Positions 26,490-35,518 of a stretch of 64,000 bases of DNA are shown here, one piece after another (the stretch's first letter is position 1; every line of letters starts with the position of its first letter). Position numbers and translations under genes: made by a program. The stretch comes from Salinibacterium sp. SWN248 (GTDB lineage: Bacteria; Actinomycetota; Actinomycetes; Actinomycetales; Microbacteriaceae): positions 930,001-994,000 of the forward strand of contig NZ_JADYWW010000001.1 of assembly GCF_015864575.1 (NCBI RefSeq), read 5' to 3'. The notes below the pieces were generated by a model. The model made no database searches. It saw only the letters and a program-made list of their open reading frames with translations, and was not told the DNA's origin.

Positions 26490-27098
26490 ATGCTTGTCCT
26501 TATGTCTCGTGAAGCTGATGTCGGCGCAACCCCTGAAGAAGCGGGTGTGTCCGCCGCGACCCCACAAGATTTACTCGAGCGTGTCGCCACTGGTGACCAG
26601 ACCGCGTTTAGCGCGCTCTACGACCAGATGGCCCCCCGAGTTTTCGGACTCGTCAAGAGGCTCCTGCGCGACCATTCACAGTCCGAAGAAGTGACGCAAG
26701 AGATCTTCTTAGAGATTTGGCAAACCGCAACCCGTTTCGATTCGAACCGGGGCGCTGCGGTTAGCTGGATTCTCACCATGGCTCACCGCCGAACTGTTGA
26801 CCGTGTGCGTGCATCACAGTCGTCCCGCGACCGTGACGTTCGTATCGGTATCCGTGATCACAACCCGGACTACGATCACGTTTCAGAAACCATAGAGGTC
26901 CGACTCGAACACGAAAGGGTAGAGAAGGCCATGTCCCGACTGACTGAACTCCAGCGCCAAGCTGTCTCCCTGGCGTATTACGGCGGCTATAGCCACAGTG
27001 AGGTGGCGACCATGCTCAAGGTTCCTGTCGGCACTGTCAAAACCCGACTACGCGATGGAATGATCCGCTTACGCGACGAAATGGGGGTGGCATCATGA
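26490..27098 (+). CDS. sigK: ECF RNA polymerase sigma factor, SigK type
   Basis: 202 residues. Region 2 includes FSALYDQMAPRVFGLVKRLL, then SEEVTQEIFLEIWQTATRF and the DNA-melting AVSWILTMAHRRTVDRVR. Region 4 has LTELQRQAVSLAYYGGYSHSEVATMLKVPVGTVKTRLRDG, the helix-turn-helix that reads the -35 element. ATG 26490 has AAGGAG about 15 bp upstream; a second ATG at 26502 is possible. It is followed by its anti-sigma gene with an ATGA overlap, the arrangement of mycobacterial sigK-rskA. Probable targets are the genes that follow or its own promoter; this is inference. Confidence 0.92.
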   Translation: MLVLMSREADVGATPEEAGVSAATPQDLLERVATGDQTAFSALYDQMAPRVFGLVKRLLRDHSQSEEVTQEIFLEIWQTATRFDSNRGAAVSWILTMAHRRTVDRVRASQSSRDRDVRIGIRDHNPDYDHVSETIEVRLEHERVEKAMSRLTELQRQAVSLAYYGGYSHSEVATMLKVPVGTVKTRLRDGMIRLRDEMGVAS

Positions 27099-27991
27099 AC
27101 GACCGTAACGACGACCTCGCCGCCCAGTCTGGCGCCTACGCTCTCAATGCGTTAAGCCCCGAAGAACGCGAAGCATTCGAGAAACACCTGGCCTCATCCA
27201 GCGAAACTCGCACCGAAACCACTGAACTCTCTGACACAGCAGTAGCGCTCGGCCTGGCCGTTGACCCGGTCACGCCGCCGCCCGCGCTCAAGAACAACCT
27301 CATGGCGCTGATTGCGCAGACTCCGCAGTTGCCGCGCGAAGCCGACGTTGTTGCAGAAAGCGACGCCAACAGTGTGGATGCCGCATCTGCGCCACTCGCA
27401 CACGTCACGCCGTTGGCGGCTTCGGCTGCGCTCGCGGCTGACGACTCGGCGGAGCAGTCAAGCACCGCGCCTGCTGCCCCGGCAACTCCCGCGGAGACCA
27501 AGGCTCAGGCCCGCTGGTTCACGCGTCCGGCTACGGCGCTCGCCGCAGTGGCTGCCGCTGTGGCGCTCATTGTTGCGGGTGGTGTGGTGGCTGATTCCAT
27601 CGGTCGCTCAAGCATTGAGCAGTCCACTTTTGCGTCGCAGCAGGCTGACCAGCTTGCGGCAATTAACGCGGCGAGTGATTCGCAGCGGCTGGTTTCGACT
27701 GTGACGGGCGGCGCGACGGCTACCTTCGTGTGGTCGAGTGAACTCGCATCATCCGCAGTGATTGTGGATGGTCTTGAAGCGCTGCCCGCTGATCAGGTTT
27801 ACGAACTCTGGTACATCGATGACTCTGGCGCTCGGCCGGCGGGTCTCATGGATGCCGCTGACGATGGTCCCACCTGGCGCGTGCTTGATGGCGAGTTGGG
27901 TGCCGGCGATATCATCGGTGTCACGATCGAACCAAAGGGCGGCTCGGATGCACCAACCACCGATCCCATCGTTGTCTTCGAGAGCGCGTAA
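27095..27991 (+). CDS. rskA: Anti-sigma-K factor RskA-like membrane protein
   Basis: 298 residues. The cytoplasmic N-terminal helix has AAQSGAYALNALSPEEREAFEKHL (about 9-32), the sigma-binding segment of RskA-type factors. An Ala/Pro-rich linker (about 90-145) leads to one transmembrane helix (about 147-166), and the extracytoplasmic domain has FVWSSELASSAVIVDGLEALP and VYELWYIDDSGARPAGLM. The zinc motif HxxxCxxC is absent, as in RskA. Overlap with sigK means balanced synthesis. Release of SigK would need proteolysis of this protein at the membrane. Confidence 0.92.
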   Translation: MNDRNDDLAAQSGAYALNALSPEEREAFEKHLASSSETRTETTELSDTAVALGLAVDPVTPPPALKNNLMALIAQTPQLPREADVVAESDANSVDAASAPLAHVTPLAASAALAADDSAEQSSTAPAAPATPAETKAQARWFTRPATALAAVAAAVALIVAGGVVADSIGRSSIEQSTFASQQADQLAAINAASDSQRLVSTVTGGATATFVWSSELASSAVIVDGLEALPADQVYELWYIDDSGARPAGLMDAADDGPTWRVLDGELGAGDIIGVTIEPKGGSDAPTTDPIVVFESA

Positions 27992-28077
27992 ACTGTTGCT
28001 GAGTCGCTAACGCAGGCTGGCTCGCCCACGCAGCTGGCTCGCGTCACTCGCGAACTGTCGCACTCAGAGGAGCAATC

Positions 28078-28680
28078 ATGATCGGCAGGGGAACCCAAGT
28101 TCTCCGGGCGCTGATCGTCGCTGCCTTCTCGGTCTTTGTTGCCGCAGCCGCTCACGTTTTTGGTGGCGGCAGCATGCCCAGCTGGGTTGCTCTCGTTCTC
28201 GCTCTTACGTTCGCGGCGCTCATCAGCATTCCGCTCATCGGAAAGCGGATGTCGCTTCCGCGCGTCGTCGTGGCGGTCACGATTGCTCAAACGCTCTTCC
28301 ACACCGTGTTCGCGGTTATCGGCAATCCGGGCAACGTCGTGGCTCAGTCCAGCGGACACCACGACCTCGCGTTCACGGTCCTCGCTGGGTCGATTAACCA
28401 TGGCTCGCACGGTGCGGGGGCGATGACCGCAGGGCACATTGTTGCCGGCATCATCACGATTGTGGCGCTGCGCCAGGGCGTGACCGCACTCAGTTCGATT
28501 GCCGCGAGTGCTAGCCGCCACCTTCGTCACTTGTTCTCGACTCAGGTTGTTCCGGTTGTCATCCGTCGCACGGTTGTTGCTAGCGCTGTCTGCCGCGACG
28601 AGATTGTGGCAACGCTTCAGTTATTACGTTCCGTTGTGAGCCGCAGAGGGCCACCGACCGTCAGCGCGGTCTTCTCCTAA
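28078..28680 (+). CDS. Multi-pass membrane protein, hypothetical
   Basis: 200 residues with about four hydrophobic stretches (roughly 10-30, 37-55, 66-85, 115-140) and histidines between helices (SSGHHDLAFTV, INHGSHGAGA, TAGHIVAG). A basic C-terminal third carries ASRHLRHLF and two Cys-containing or Arg-rich segments. It lies between rskA and a CopC gene, so a part in copper handling is plausible, since clustered His and Met residues are typical of such proteins. I recognise no named family. Confidence 0.7.
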   Translation: MIGRGTQVLRALIVAAFSVFVAAAAHVFGGGSMPSWVALVLALTFAALISIPLIGKRMSLPRVVVAVTIAQTLFHTVFAVIGNPGNVVAQSSGHHDLAFTVLAGSINHGSHGAGAMTAGHIVAGIITIVALRQGVTALSSIAASASRHLRHLFSTQVVPVVIRRTVVASAVCRDEIVATLQLLRSVVSRRGPPTVSAVFS

Positions 28681-28789
28681 TTCCCTCTGCAGCGTGATGG
28701 TTTTGTGCCATCCCTGTGCGGTTGCGCGAACACGCCCCTGGCAGGCAGTGTGTGCCTCCGCGATAACAACGGAAAGCTGACTAACTCAG

Positions 28790-29362
28790 ATGACGTTTGT
28801 GCGAACTAGTGCGCGCGTAGTCGGGGGAGTGGCTCTTGCTGCTCTGCTCGTATTCGCGATGCCTCTGACGGCTTTTGCCCACGATCAAATCATTGGGCAA
28901 ATTCCGAATGAGAACGAAGTGCTTGAGGTTGCCCCGAGCAAGATCAGTCTCGAATTCACGGGCGATCTCATGGACATCACGCAACTTGCCATGGTGGTGG
29001 ATGCCGACGGCACCGACTGGGTCAGTGGGCCCATGCAGGTGACAGATCGCGCCGCCATCCAGCCTCTGCTGCCTGACATGCCCGAGGGCAGCTATCAGGT
29101 GCGGTGGCGTGTGGTGTCGAGCGATGGCCACCCGATTTCGGGAAGTTTTGAATTCGCGGTTGGTCAGGAGACGCCGGGGGCAACTTTCGGCCTCGAAGAA
29201 GAAGCCTCGGAGCAAGAAGACACCGCAGCCTCAGCAACAGACAACTCGACATCGAGCATGAGTCCGCTTGTTGTCGCCAGCCTCATCGGTGCCGGTAGCG
29301 GCATCGTCCTTTTTGCCGGAGTCATCGCAGCGCGATGGTTCTGGATTAGACGAAAGAAGTAA
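28790..29362 (+). CDS. copC: CopC-domain copper-resistance protein
   Basis: 190 residues. Signal peptide 1-30 ends AFA, and the mature protein starts with His31. The CopC beta-barrel follows (IPNENEVLEVAPSKISLEF; YQVRWRVVSSDGHPISGSF), with Asp112 and His114 as likely Cu(II) ligands together with the N-terminal histidine. An acidic Glu-rich spacer leads to a C-terminal helix (about 158-183) and RRKK, so the domain is anchored on the outer face. It is followed seven bases later by the PCuAC lipoprotein gene. Confidence 0.9.
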   Translation: MTFVRTSARVVGGVALAALLVFAMPLTAFAHDQIIGQIPNENEVLEVAPSKISLEFTGDLMDITQLAMVVDADGTDWVSGPMQVTDRAAIQPLLPDMPEGSYQVRWRVVSSDGHPISGSFEFAVGQETPGATFGLEEEASEQEDTAASATDNSTSSMSPLVVASLIGAGSGIVLFAGVIAARWFWIRRKK

Positions 29363-29369
29363 TACAGAA

Positions 29370-29939
29370 ATGATCCGCACCAAAAAATCCTTCAGCCTCA
29401 TCGCCGTTCTCGCGGCAGGAGCGCTTGCTCTCGCCGGATGCTCGACCACAGCATCCACCGATGGCGACGACAGCATGGAGTCGACCGCCACTACTCTCAC
29501 GACGTCCGACACGTGGGTCAAGGCAATCGACAGCGGCATGACGGCCGCGTTCGGCATGGTTGAAAACCCCACCGATCACGACATCACGATCGTGTCGGCG
29601 ACCACGAGTGCCTCAGATATGACGGAACTCCACGAGACGCTGGAGAACGAATCGGGCGACATGGTCATGCAGCCGATCGAGGGTGGCTTCACCATTCCGG
29701 CTGGCGGAATGCTCATGCTTGAGCCCGGCGGAAACCACATCATGATCATGGGTGTCGCTGACCCGATTCTTGCGGGAGACGACGTCACTGTCACCCTCAC
29801 GCTCGATGATGGCAGCACGCTCGAGTTCACGGCTCCGGCCAAGGACTACTCCGGCGCCAACGAGAACTACGAAGGCGATGACGACATGGACCTGGACAAC
29901 GGCGACATGGGCCACGATGACACGGAGATGGACGAATAA
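29370..29939 (+). CDS. PCu(A)C copper chaperone lipoprotein
   Basis: 189 residues. Lipobox ALAGC (Cys24) follows a signal peptide. The PCuAC core has MTELHETLENESGDMVMQP (His88, Met98, Met100), FTIPAGGMLMLEPGG and NHIMIM (His123, Met125), matching the family Cu(I) site. The acidic C-terminal tail (last about 20 residues) is rich in Asp and Met. It would carry copper to a cuproenzyme outside the cell. ATG 29370 is seven bases after the CopC stop. Longer frames from 29268 overlap CopC and lack the signal. Confidence 0.92.
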   Translation: MIRTKKSFSLIAVLAAGALALAGCSTTASTDGDDSMESTATTLTTSDTWVKAIDSGMTAAFGMVENPTDHDITIVSATTSASDMTELHETLENESGDMVMQPIEGGFTIPAGGMLMLEPGGNHIMIMGVADPILAGDDVTVTLTLDDGSTLEFTAPAKDYSGANENYEGDDDMDLDNGDMGHDDTEMDE

Positions 29940-31202
29940 TTGTCTGAACCAGTAGAGCCTGACACTTCGCGTCGGCTCTCGCGGCGGCACCTCCTCTGGG
30001 GCGGTGCCGCTGCGGCGGGTGTCGGCGCGGCAACAGCAGCCGGAGTGAGCATCGTTGGCGGCATTGCGGGTTCGGTCGCGCCGCCGAGCTCTGGTGCTGC
30101 CACGACTGCGGACTTCACCCCGCAGGAAGCCTTCGAGGGCGCTGTGCCGTTCTACGGCACCCACCAGGCTGGCATCGAAACGCCAGCCCAGTCCAACGCC
30201 GTCTTTGTTTCGCTCGACCTGCGCGACGATGTCGACGCTTCTGGGTTGCGTCGCCTCATGAGCGTCGTGACGGATGACGCGGCTCGCCTCACGGCGGGGC
30301 AGCCTGCTCTGGCGGACTCCGAGCCTGAGCTCGCCGTCATCCCGGCGCAACTCACGGTCACCTTCGGGTTCGGACCTCGCGTTGTCGAGCTGGCAGGCAA
30401 AGCCGCGCCCGCGTGGCTCGGCCCGCTTCCGGCGTTCGGCATCGACAAGCTCGATCCGGCCTATTGCGATGGTGATCTCCTGATACAGATCGCCGCTAAC
30501 GACCCTCTGACGGTCACTCACGCTGCGCGAATGCTGCTCAAGGATGCTCGGAGCTTTGCTCTGCCGCGGTGGTCGCAGAGCGGCTTCCGTCGCGCGGCGG
30601 GAGCCGAGAATCCCGCCGCCACGATGCGCAACCTCTTCGGTCAGCTCGATGGCACGGGCAACCCTTCGCCCGGCACCACCGAGTTCAGCGAGGCAGTCTG
30701 GAGCACAGACGTTCCTTCGTGGCTGGAGGGTGGCACGAGTTTCGTGTTGCGCCGTATCGCCATGGATCTCGATGGCTGGGACAAGATCGACCGCCTCGGC
30801 CGCGAGGAGACCATCGGTCGCACCCTCGACACCGGTGCGCCCCTCACCGGCACCGTTGAGGGTGACGAACCCGACTTGGAGACCAAAGACAGACTGGGTT
30901 TCCCCGTCATCCCCGCTTTCGCCCATGTTCGTCGGGCCAAAGAGAACGAGGCAGCAACCAAGATGTTCCGTCGTGGCTACAACTACGACGACACGGTGCT
31001 GACGGGCGCCGAGAGCGTCTCCAACTCGGGGCTGCTCTTCGCGGCATTCCAAGCGGATGTCGATACGCAGTTTGTCCCCGTGCAGAAGGCTCTCGACACG
31101 CTCGACCTGCTCAACACGTGGACCACGCCCGTCGGGTCAGCAGTGTTCGCTATTCCGCCGGGATGCCAGGAGGGCGGCTACATCGGGGACACCCTCTTCT
31201 AG
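29940..31202 (+). CDS. Tat-exported DyP-type haem peroxidase
   Basis: 420 residues starting with TTG directly after the PCuAC stop. The Tat signal has SRRHLLWGG (about 14-22), then a hydrophobic Ala/Gly segment. The DyP core shows the G-x-x-D-G motif as GQLDGTGNP, and the proximal-haem region GFPVIPAFAHVRRA and FRRGYNYDD near the C-terminus. It is EfeB-like in size but has no EfeU or EfeO partner here. Adjacency to CopC and PCuAC resembles the dtpA/ecuC copper cluster of Streptomyces. A peroxidase, possibly for copper oxidation, is a fair inference. Confidence 0.9.
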   Translation: MSEPVEPDTSRRLSRRHLLWGGAAAAGVGAATAAGVSIVGGIAGSVAPPSSGAATTADFTPQEAFEGAVPFYGTHQAGIETPAQSNAVFVSLDLRDDVDASGLRRLMSVVTDDAARLTAGQPALADSEPELAVIPAQLTVTFGFGPRVVELAGKAAPAWLGPLPAFGIDKLDPAYCDGDLLIQIAANDPLTVTHAARMLLKDARSFALPRWSQSGFRRAAGAENPAATMRNLFGQLDGTGNPSPGTTEFSEAVWSTDVPSWLEGGTSFVLRRIAMDLDGWDKIDRLGREETIGRTLDTGAPLTGTVEGDEPDLETKDRLGFPVIPAFAHVRRAKENEAATKMFRRGYNYDDTVLTGAESVSNSGLLFAAFQADVDTQFVPVQKALDTLDLLNTWTTPVGSAVFAIPPGCQEGGYIGDTLF

Positions 31203-31213
31203 AGCGTGCGAGT

Positions 31214-31260
31214 ACAACAGAACGGCCCCCGGCCAGCTGGCGCGGGGGCTGTTCTGTTGT
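31214..31260. terminator. Strong bidirectional terminator
   Basis: An 18-bp inverted repeat (left arm ACAACAGAACGGCCCCCG, right arm 31243-31260) with an 11-base loop between the convergent DyP and pstB genes. It is perfect except for one G-U pair and can end transcription from both sides. Confidence 0.9.
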
Positions 31261-31274
31261 GCTCAGGCGGCTCG

Positions 31275-32054
31275 TTAGCCGAACTTGCCCGAGACGTAGT
31301 CTTCGGTTGCCTGCACGCTAGGGTTCGAGAAGATCGTGGTGGTGTCGTCGTACTCGATGAGCTTGCCAGGAGCGCCGGTGCCGGCAATGTTGAAGAAAGC
31401 GGTGCGGTCAGAGACTCGGGCGGCCTGCTGCATGTTGTGGGTCACGATCACGATCGTGTAGTCCTGCTTGAGTTCCTCGATGAGGTCTTCAATGGCCAGA
31501 GTCGAGATGGGGTCGAGGGCCGAGCACGGCTCATCCATCAACACGACGTCGGGCTTGACAGCGATGGCGCGCGCGATGCAGAGTCGCTGCTGCTGTCCAC
31601 CAGAAAGGCCAGAGCCGGGCTTGTCGAGACGATCCTTTACCTCTTGCCACAGGTTTGCGCCGATGAGGGACTGCTCGACGAGGTCGTCGGCGTCACTCTT
31701 GCTCATGCGGGAGTTGTTGAGCTTCACACCAGCAATCACGTTGTCGCGAATCGACATCGTGGGGAACGGGTTGGGGCGCTGGAAGACCATGCCCACTTGG
31801 CGGCGAACGCTGACGGGGTCAACACCGGGCGCGTAGAGGTTGTTGCCGTCAATGAGCACTTCACCCTCAACGTACGCACCGGGAATCACCTCGTGCATAC
31901 GGTTCAGGGTGCGCAGAAACGTTGATTTGCCGCAACCGGACGGGCCGATGAAGGCGGTGACGGTGCGGGGCTCAATGGTGAGTGATACTCCTTCTACAGC
32001 GCGAAACTTGCTGTAGTAGACGTTGAGATCATTGACTTCGATGCGCTTAGACAC
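31275..32054 (-). CDS. pstB: Phosphate ABC transporter ATP-binding protein
   Basis: 259 residues. Walker [18 protein letters not shown] is at about 33-49, the family-specific [19 protein letters not shown] at about 148-166, Walker [12 protein letters not shown] at about 171-181 and a His-loop [13 protein letters not shown] at about 208-220. It hydrolyses ATP to drive high-affinity phosphate import. It starts with GTG 18 bp after pstA (downstream in the order S-C-A-B on the minus strand). It is the last gene of the operon, followed by the terminator at 31214-31260. Confidence 0.97.
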   Translation of the reverse strand: MSKRIEVNDLNVYYSKFRAVEGVSLTIEPRTVTAFIGPSGCGKSTFLRTLNRMHEVIPGAYVEGEVLIDGNNLYAPGVDPVSVRRQVGMVFQRPNPFPTMSIRDNVIAGVKLNNSRMSKSDADDLVEQSLIGANLWQEVKDRLDKPGSGLSGGQQQRLCIARAIAVKPDVVLMDEPCSALDPISTLAIEDLIEELKQDYTIVIVTHNMQQAARVSDRTAFFNIAGTGAPGKLIEYDDTTTIFSNPSVQATEDYVSGKFG

Positions 32055-32072
32055 GAGTGGGGGTTCCTTCGG

Positions 32073-33155
32073 TTATCGACCGGTCTTGGGGGCGAAGATC
32101 TTGGCGATGATGCGTGCCAGGAGGTTCAGTGCCATCACGATCAGGATGAGGGTGAGTGCTCCAGCCCACGCCCGATCGATGTAGGCCTGGGCGTCGGTGC
32201 CCTGAGAAATGTAGGAGCTGTACACGAATACGGGCAAGCTCTGCATCCGGTCGCTGAACAGCGAGTAGTTGAAGTTGTTGGTGAAGCCAGCGGCAACCAG
32301 CAGCGGGGCAGTTTCACCGATGACGCGGGCGATGGAGAGCATCACACCGGTCGTGATTCCGGCGATGGATGTCGGCAGCACAACCTTCAGAATGGTCAGC
32401 CACTTGGGCACGCCGAGTGCAAACGCGGCCTCACGCAGTTCGTTGGGTACGAGTCGCAGCATTTCTTCGCTCGAGCGCACGACCACGGGGATCATGAGCA
32501 CCGACAGGGCGACTGCTCCGGCGATTCCGACGCGAACGCCGGGGCCAAAAATGAGCACGATGAGCGAGTAGGCGAAGAGACCAGCGACGATCGAGGGGAT
32601 GCCGGTCATGACATCCACGAAGAAGGTGATCGCTTGGGCAAGACGACCGCGACCGTATTCGACGAGGTAGATCGAGGTCATGAGGCCGATGGGCACCGAG
32701 ATGATGCTTGCCGCGAGCGTCATTTGCAGGGTGCCGATGATGGCGTGGGCTGCACCGCCACCTTCTCCGACAACGTTGCGCAGCGAGAGTGTGAAGAAGT
32801 CGAGGTCGAAGCGGGCAGCGCCGTTGATCGCCACGGTGTAGAGCAGCGAGATGAGCGGCAGGAGCGCGATAACGAACGCGAGCGTCACCAGAGTCGTCAC
32901 AAGGCGGTCTGTGGCGCGACGGTGGCCTTCAACGAGCCGTGAGACGGTCACGAGCACGATGCCGTAGAGCACGACGCCCAAAAGCACGGCGCCGACGACG
33001 TTGAATTCGGCTGCATCCTGGCCTGCTTGAACGAACAGGAAGATGATGACGAAAGTGGCAAGGCTGCTGATCAGGATGAGCAGAGGAGCCCAGCGGGGCA
33101 GTTGCCCGGCGGCGTAGGCGTTCTCGATGGGGCGCGCGGGTGTGGTGGTAGTCAT
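32073..33155 (-). CDS. pstA: Phosphate ABC transporter permease
   Basis: 360 residues. A long N-terminal cytoplasmic and membrane extension (about 60-110) precedes the conserved PstA core (AIIGTLQMTLAASIISVPIGLMTSIYL; SIVAGLFAYSLIVLIFGPG; VMLSIARVIGETAPLLVAAG). The C-terminal ends with LARIIAKIFAP. Six or more membrane helices. It pairs with PstC and shares one base with the pstC stop. Confidence 0.94.
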   Translation of the reverse strand: MTTTTPARPIENAYAAGQLPRWAPLLILISSLATFVIIFLFVQAGQDAAEFNVVGAVLLGVVLYGIVLVTVSRLVEGHRRATDRLVTTLVTLAFVIALLPLISLLYTVAINGAARFDLDFFTLSLRNVVGEGGGAAHAIIGTLQMTLAASIISVPIGLMTSIYLVEYGRGRLAQAITFFVDVMTGIPSIVAGLFAYSLIVLIFGPGVRVGIAGAVALSVLMIPVVVRSSEEMLRLVPNELREAAFALGVPKWLTILKVVLPTSIAGITTGVMLSIARVIGETAPLLVAAGFTNNFNYSLFSDRMQSLPVFVYSSYISQGTDAQAYIDRAWAGALTLILIVMALNLLARIIAKIFAPKTGR

Positions 33156-34099
33156 CAGTTCGCTCCCGAGAATTCCTTGCGGCGGTTGACGATGTAGCGC
33201 GCTATCGTGTTGACGATCAGCGTGATGGCGAACAGAATCAGGCCTGTTGCGATCAGTACGTTCACATTGAGTCCGTAGGCCTCGGGGAAGCTCAGTGCGA
33301 TGTTGGCGGCGATTGTCGACGGGTTAGTCGAGCTGATCACGTTGAAGGTGATGACGTTGGAGGCCGAAAGCACCATCGCAACAGCCATGGTTTCGCCGAG
33401 GGCCCGACCGAGGCCGAGCATTGCTCCCGAGACGATGCCGGCGCGACCGAAGGGAAGCACCGCGATTTTGATCATTTCCCAGCGCGTGGCACCGAGGGCG
33501 AGTGCAGCTTCTTCGTGCAGCACGGGGGTCTGGAGAAAGACTTCGCGACAGATGGCGGTGATGATCGGCAGGATCATCACGGCGAGCACGATGGATGCGG
33601 TGAGGATCGTGCGGCCGGTGCCCGAGGCAGGGCCGGCGAAGAAGGGGATCCAGCTGAGGTTATCGGCAAGCCACGCGTAGGCGGGCTGCACTCCGACGGC
33701 GAGAACGTTGCCGCCCCAGAGGCCGAAGACGACTGAGGGCACTGCGGCAAGCAAGTCGATGATGTAGCCGAGGGTCGCTGCCAGCGGTCGCGGTGCGTAG
33801 TGCGAGATGAAGAGCGCAATTCCGATGGCGATCGGCACGGCCATGATGAGAGCGAGGCCAGCTGACCAGAGCGTTCCGAAGACGAGAGGGCCGACATACG
33901 ACCAGAAGTTCGTTCCTTCAAGGAGCGTCGTCTTTTCGGGATCCGCGGTGATTCCAGGAACTCCCTGAATAACGAGGAAGGCAGCGACGGCGGCGAGAAT
34001 CGCGAGGATGAGCGCGCCAGCGGTGAGGGCCGTACCTGAGAAGAGGCGGTCTCCGGGGCGCTGTTTCGCGCGAATACGGGCGGCCGCAGTCGAGGTCAT
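33155..34099 (-). CDS. pstC: Phosphate ABC transporter permease
   Basis: 314 residues with six membrane helices. The conserved ETMAVAMVLSASNV and the EAA-like segment EEAALALGATRWEMIKIAVLPFGRAG are present. The N-terminus ARIRAKQRPGDRLF is basic and cytoplasmic. It forms the channel with PstA. A hairpin lies between pstS and this gene, which probably lowers its expression relative to pstS. Confidence 0.94.
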   Translation of the reverse strand: MTSTAAARIRAKQRPGDRLFSGTALTAGALILAILAAVAAFLVIQGVPGITADPEKTTLLEGTNFWSYVGPLVFGTLWSAGLALIMAVPIAIGIALFISHYAPRPLAATLGYIIDLLAAVPSVVFGLWGGNVLAVGVQPAYAWLADNLSWIPFFAGPASGTGRTILTASIVLAVMILPIITAICREVFLQTPVLHEEAALALGATRWEMIKIAVLPFGRAGIVSGAMLGLGRALGETMAVAMVLSASNVITFNVISSTNPSTIAANIALSFPEAYGLNVNVLIATGLILFAITLIVNTIARYIVNRRKEFSGAN

Positions 34100-34201
34100 G
34101 TGTCGAGTATCCCTTATCCGTGGCTTGGCTTAGTGCGTGATCTGTACTGCGTGGTGCTGACGGGGACTGCGCGGTGCGCCGGGCCCAGTGCAAAGTCTGC
34201 C

Positions 34202-34230
34202 CGACCCCGCTGCCGGTAGCAACGGGGTCG
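34202..34230 (-). terminator. Intercistronic hairpin between pstS and pstC
   Basis: A perfect 8-bp repeat CGACCCCG / CGGGGTCG, with an inner GCT/AGC pair and a 13-base outer loop, 17 bp after the pstS stop. A leaky terminator or an mRNA-stabilising hairpin here would give more PstS than PstCAB. Both ideas are inference. Confidence 0.55.
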
Positions 34231-34246
34231 AAGCAGACTCGAGGTG

Positions 34247-35341
34247 TTACTTGATGGCGTCTACTGCAGCCTGAGCCTTCTCGAACAGAGTCGAGGAGAT
34301 CGGAGCTGAACCAGCGGACTCTGCGGCAGTTGCCTGGCCTTCGTCGCTGATGATGTAGGACATGTAGGCCTTCACCAGATCAACGTTGTCGCTTGACGCG
34401 TACTCGTTGCAACCGATGAGGTAGCTGATCAGAACGACCGGGTAGACACCCGATGCGTCAGATGCGCGGTCGATCTCTACGGCGAAGTCGGTCTCGCCGC
34501 GGCCTTCTGCGAAGGGCGATGCGTCAACGATTGCTGCTGCAGCCTCTGGCGAGTACGGTACGTACTCGTCGCCGACCTTGACGGCAACGATTCCGAGGTC
34601 ACCGGCGCGCGAGGCGTCGGCGTAGCCGATGGTTCCGGTTCCGTTGGTTACTGCGTCAACGAGACCAGAGGTCTGAGGAGCGCCCTCGCCACCGAACTCG
34701 GTTGGCCACGTTTCGATCGATCCGACGGTCCAGACCGAGGAAGCTGCAGCCGACAGGTAGTCGGTGAAGTTCGCGGTCGTTCCCGAGTCATCAGCGCGGT
34801 GAACTGCGGTGATGCCGAGGTCGGGGAGGTCTACGCCATCGTTCTGGGAGACGATTGCATCGTCACTCCAGTTGGTGATTTCACCCGTGAAGATGCCGGC
34901 GATCGTGTCAGCGTCGAGGTTGAGCGAGTCAATGCCGTCGATGTTGAAGATGATCGCGATGGGGGAGATGTAGGCAGGGATCTCGAGGATGCCGGTGCCG
35001 GGAACGCAGGATGCGAAGTTGTCTTCGTCAATCTCTTCGCTCTTGAATGCGCGGTCGGATCCAGCGAACTGGCTTCCGCCACCGATGAACGTGTCGCGTC
35101 CTCCACCAGAACCGATGGGGTCGTACTCAACAGTGACGTTCTCGTTTGCCGTCTGGAATCCAGCAACCCAGGCCTCCTGGGCTGACTGCTGCGACGAAGC
35201 TCCGGCGCCAACGAGGGTGCCAGTGAGGTCGGACATGTTCTCGTCGCTGCTGCCGGTTTCGGCTGCTGTTGCGCAGGAGGAGAGGAGGATCGTGCCTGCG
35301 ATAGCAATGGCACCGATGGTGCCAAGACGCTTGAAGTTCAC
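34247..35341 (-). CDS. pstS: Phosphate-binding lipoprotein, copy 1
   Basis: 364 residues. Lipobox LLSSC (Cys23) after a signal peptide. The PstS core has TLVGAGASSQQSAQEAWV, DPIGSGGGRDTFIGGGSQFAGSDRAF (phosphate-site Ser/Gly/Asp/Arg residues) and AVHRADDSGTTANFTDYL. It is very similar to the adjacent copy (35519-36598) over the whole length. PHO-box-like repeats (35435-35452) lie about 95 bp upstream. It is the direct upstream neighbour of pstC. Confidence 0.96.
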   Translation of the reverse strand: MNFKRLGTIGAIAIAGTILLSSCATAAETGSSDENMSDLTGTLVGAGASSQQSAQEAWVAGFQTANENVTVEYDPIGSGGGRDTFIGGGSQFAGSDRAFKSEEIDEDNFASCVPGTGILEIPAYISPIAIIFNIDGIDSLNLDADTIAGIFTGEITNWSDDAIVSQNDGVDLPDLGITAVHRADDSGTTANFTDYLSAAASSVWTVGSIETWPTEFGGEGAPQTSGLVDAVTNGTGTIGYADASRAGDLGIVAVKVGDEYVPYSPEAAAAIVDASPFAEGRGETDFAVEIDRASDASGVYPVVLISYLIGCNEYASSDNVDLVKAYMSYIISDEGQATAAESAGSAPISSTLFEKAQAAVDAIK

Positions 35342-35401
35342 AGTTTTCCCTTCGGAATGTTGATTACAGGTTTCAGGTCGGTGCGACCCAAATAGAAAAC
35401 T

Positions 35402-35455
35402 TAGGCACGGCAGGTAGCCACCTTTGCCCGGTTAGGTAAACGGGAGGTAAACGCC
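35402..35455 (-). promoter_or_regulatory. PHO-box-like element upstream of pstS copy 1
   Basis: GGTAAAC occurs at 35435-35441 and 35446-35452, an 11-bp period like actinobacterial PhoP/RegX3 boxes. The wider segment (CACGGC, GCCACC, TGCCCG, GTTAGGT, AAC, AGGT) is shared in the same order with the region upstream of phoU (44401-44455). A site for RegX3, encoded 10 kb away, is inferred. Confidence 0.65.
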
Positions 35456-35518
35456 GAATCAACATGAGAAGGGTGAGCCCCGGTTTTGCGGGGATGACGT
35501 GGGGGGAGTGGCTGGAAA

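Noticed and set aside
29613-31052. A 479-codon open frame opposite the DyP gene
   Set aside because: It is antisense to a clear DyP/PCuAC coding region, with Arg/Asp-rich composition and no recognised domain.
35478-35493. Terminator after the second pstS
   Set aside because: It has only five GC pairs with no T-run. It is mentioned in the gene entry but not listed as a feature.
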